From Linepithema humile (lineage: Eukaryota > Arthropoda > Insecta > Hymenoptera > Formicidae), in assembly GCF_040581485.1 (NCBI RefSeq), contig NC_090134.1, positions 16,607,501 to 16,671,500 of the forward strand: a DNA stretch of 64,000 nt, given 5' to 3'. The notes under the pieces are model-generated. The model saw nothing but the letters and a program-made list of their open reading frames with translations, searched no databases and was not told the origin of the DNA. This document shows positions 63,839 through 64,000 of the stretch, in pieces. Both the position numbers and the translations under genes were made by a program. Positions within the stretch are counted from its first letter, which is position 1; every line of letters starts with the position of its first letter.

Positions 63839-64000
63839 CACGTCATAGCAACGGCGGCGGCGGCCCGGCAACGATTCGTCTCCCAAACGTGTCGCGCGGC
63901 GGCCTCATAAATAAAAACCAAACATCTGGCGGATCGCTCGGTTGATGATTATTAGCACCGCGGCGTGCACGATCCTAAATCTCGACCATACGTCATCTAC

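Larger units (their letters stand above)
60480..64000. other. CpG-rich non-coding block
   Basis: CpG-dense except for an AT-rich gap at 62180-62580. The longest frame (61580-62143, 187 codons) has a short hydrophobic run in a valine/isoleucine/leucine-rich stretch followed by a His-Thr run produced by the CA array, and no recognised family. The complex unique sequence at 62740-63120 looks like candidate conserved regulatory DNA. Confidence 0.45.

Noticed and set aside
1..64000. CRISPR arrays, bacterial operons, rRNA or mitochondrial insertions
   Set aside because: No spaced repeat array, no ribosome binding sites or long tandem genes, and no recognisable rRNA or mitochondrial gene sequence.

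Overview
The window reads as nuclear DNA from an insect, most likely a hymenopteran and plausibly an ant. This is inferred from style, not from any gene: CpG dinucleotides are very frequent, AT-rich islands of 0.2-1.4 kb alternate abruptly with CpG-rich blocks, and there are many long (GA)n/(CT)n arrays and homopolymer A/T tracts. No bacterial operon structure, rRNA or tRNA is visible.

I cannot support a single protein-coding exon. Open frames are short, overlap on both strands, begin at arbitrary ATGs and carry no protein family I recognise. The longest (342 codons, 11262-12290) lies in a pyrimidine-rich tract that is stop-poor by composition. The best reading is intergenic sequence or the interior of one or more very large introns, possibly regulatory DNA of a gene outside the window.

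Layout: 1-10.2 kb is mixed sequence with AT-rich islands at about 4.8-5.1, 7.1-7.6 and 9.0-10.2 kb. At 10.3 and 13.6 kb lie two inverted, diverged copies of a roughly 120-bp AT-rich repeat, flanking a pyrimidine-rich CpG block (11.3-12.2 kb). 17.2-20.5 kb is a long CpG-rich block with a degenerate minisatellite and a 17-G run. 20.5-31 kb holds AT islands, two CGG-type triplet arrays in opposite orientation (21.4 and 25.7 kb) and a long GA array (29.5 kb). 31-45 kb alternates CpG-rich blocks with AT islands and contains a strong G-quadruplex candidate (38.3 kb), a long GA array (39.2 kb), a pentanucleotide array (43.1 kb) and a 35-bp-arm hairpin (44.6 kb). 45-55 kb has more simple repeats and a compound A/GA/CA/CG array (54.1 kb). 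55-60.4 kb is mostly AT-rich. It contains the best-defined element of the window, a 237-bp miniature inverted-repeat transposable element with 60-63-bp terminal inverted repeats and a perfect 9-bp target duplication (56724-56978), probably Mutator-like. 60.5-64 kb is again CpG-rich.

There is no gene set whose joint action can be described. What can be annotated is repeat and transposon content, base-composition domains and a few short candidate regulatory motifs. I found no convincing new gene system. The MITE and the inverted repeat pair are the strongest leads.
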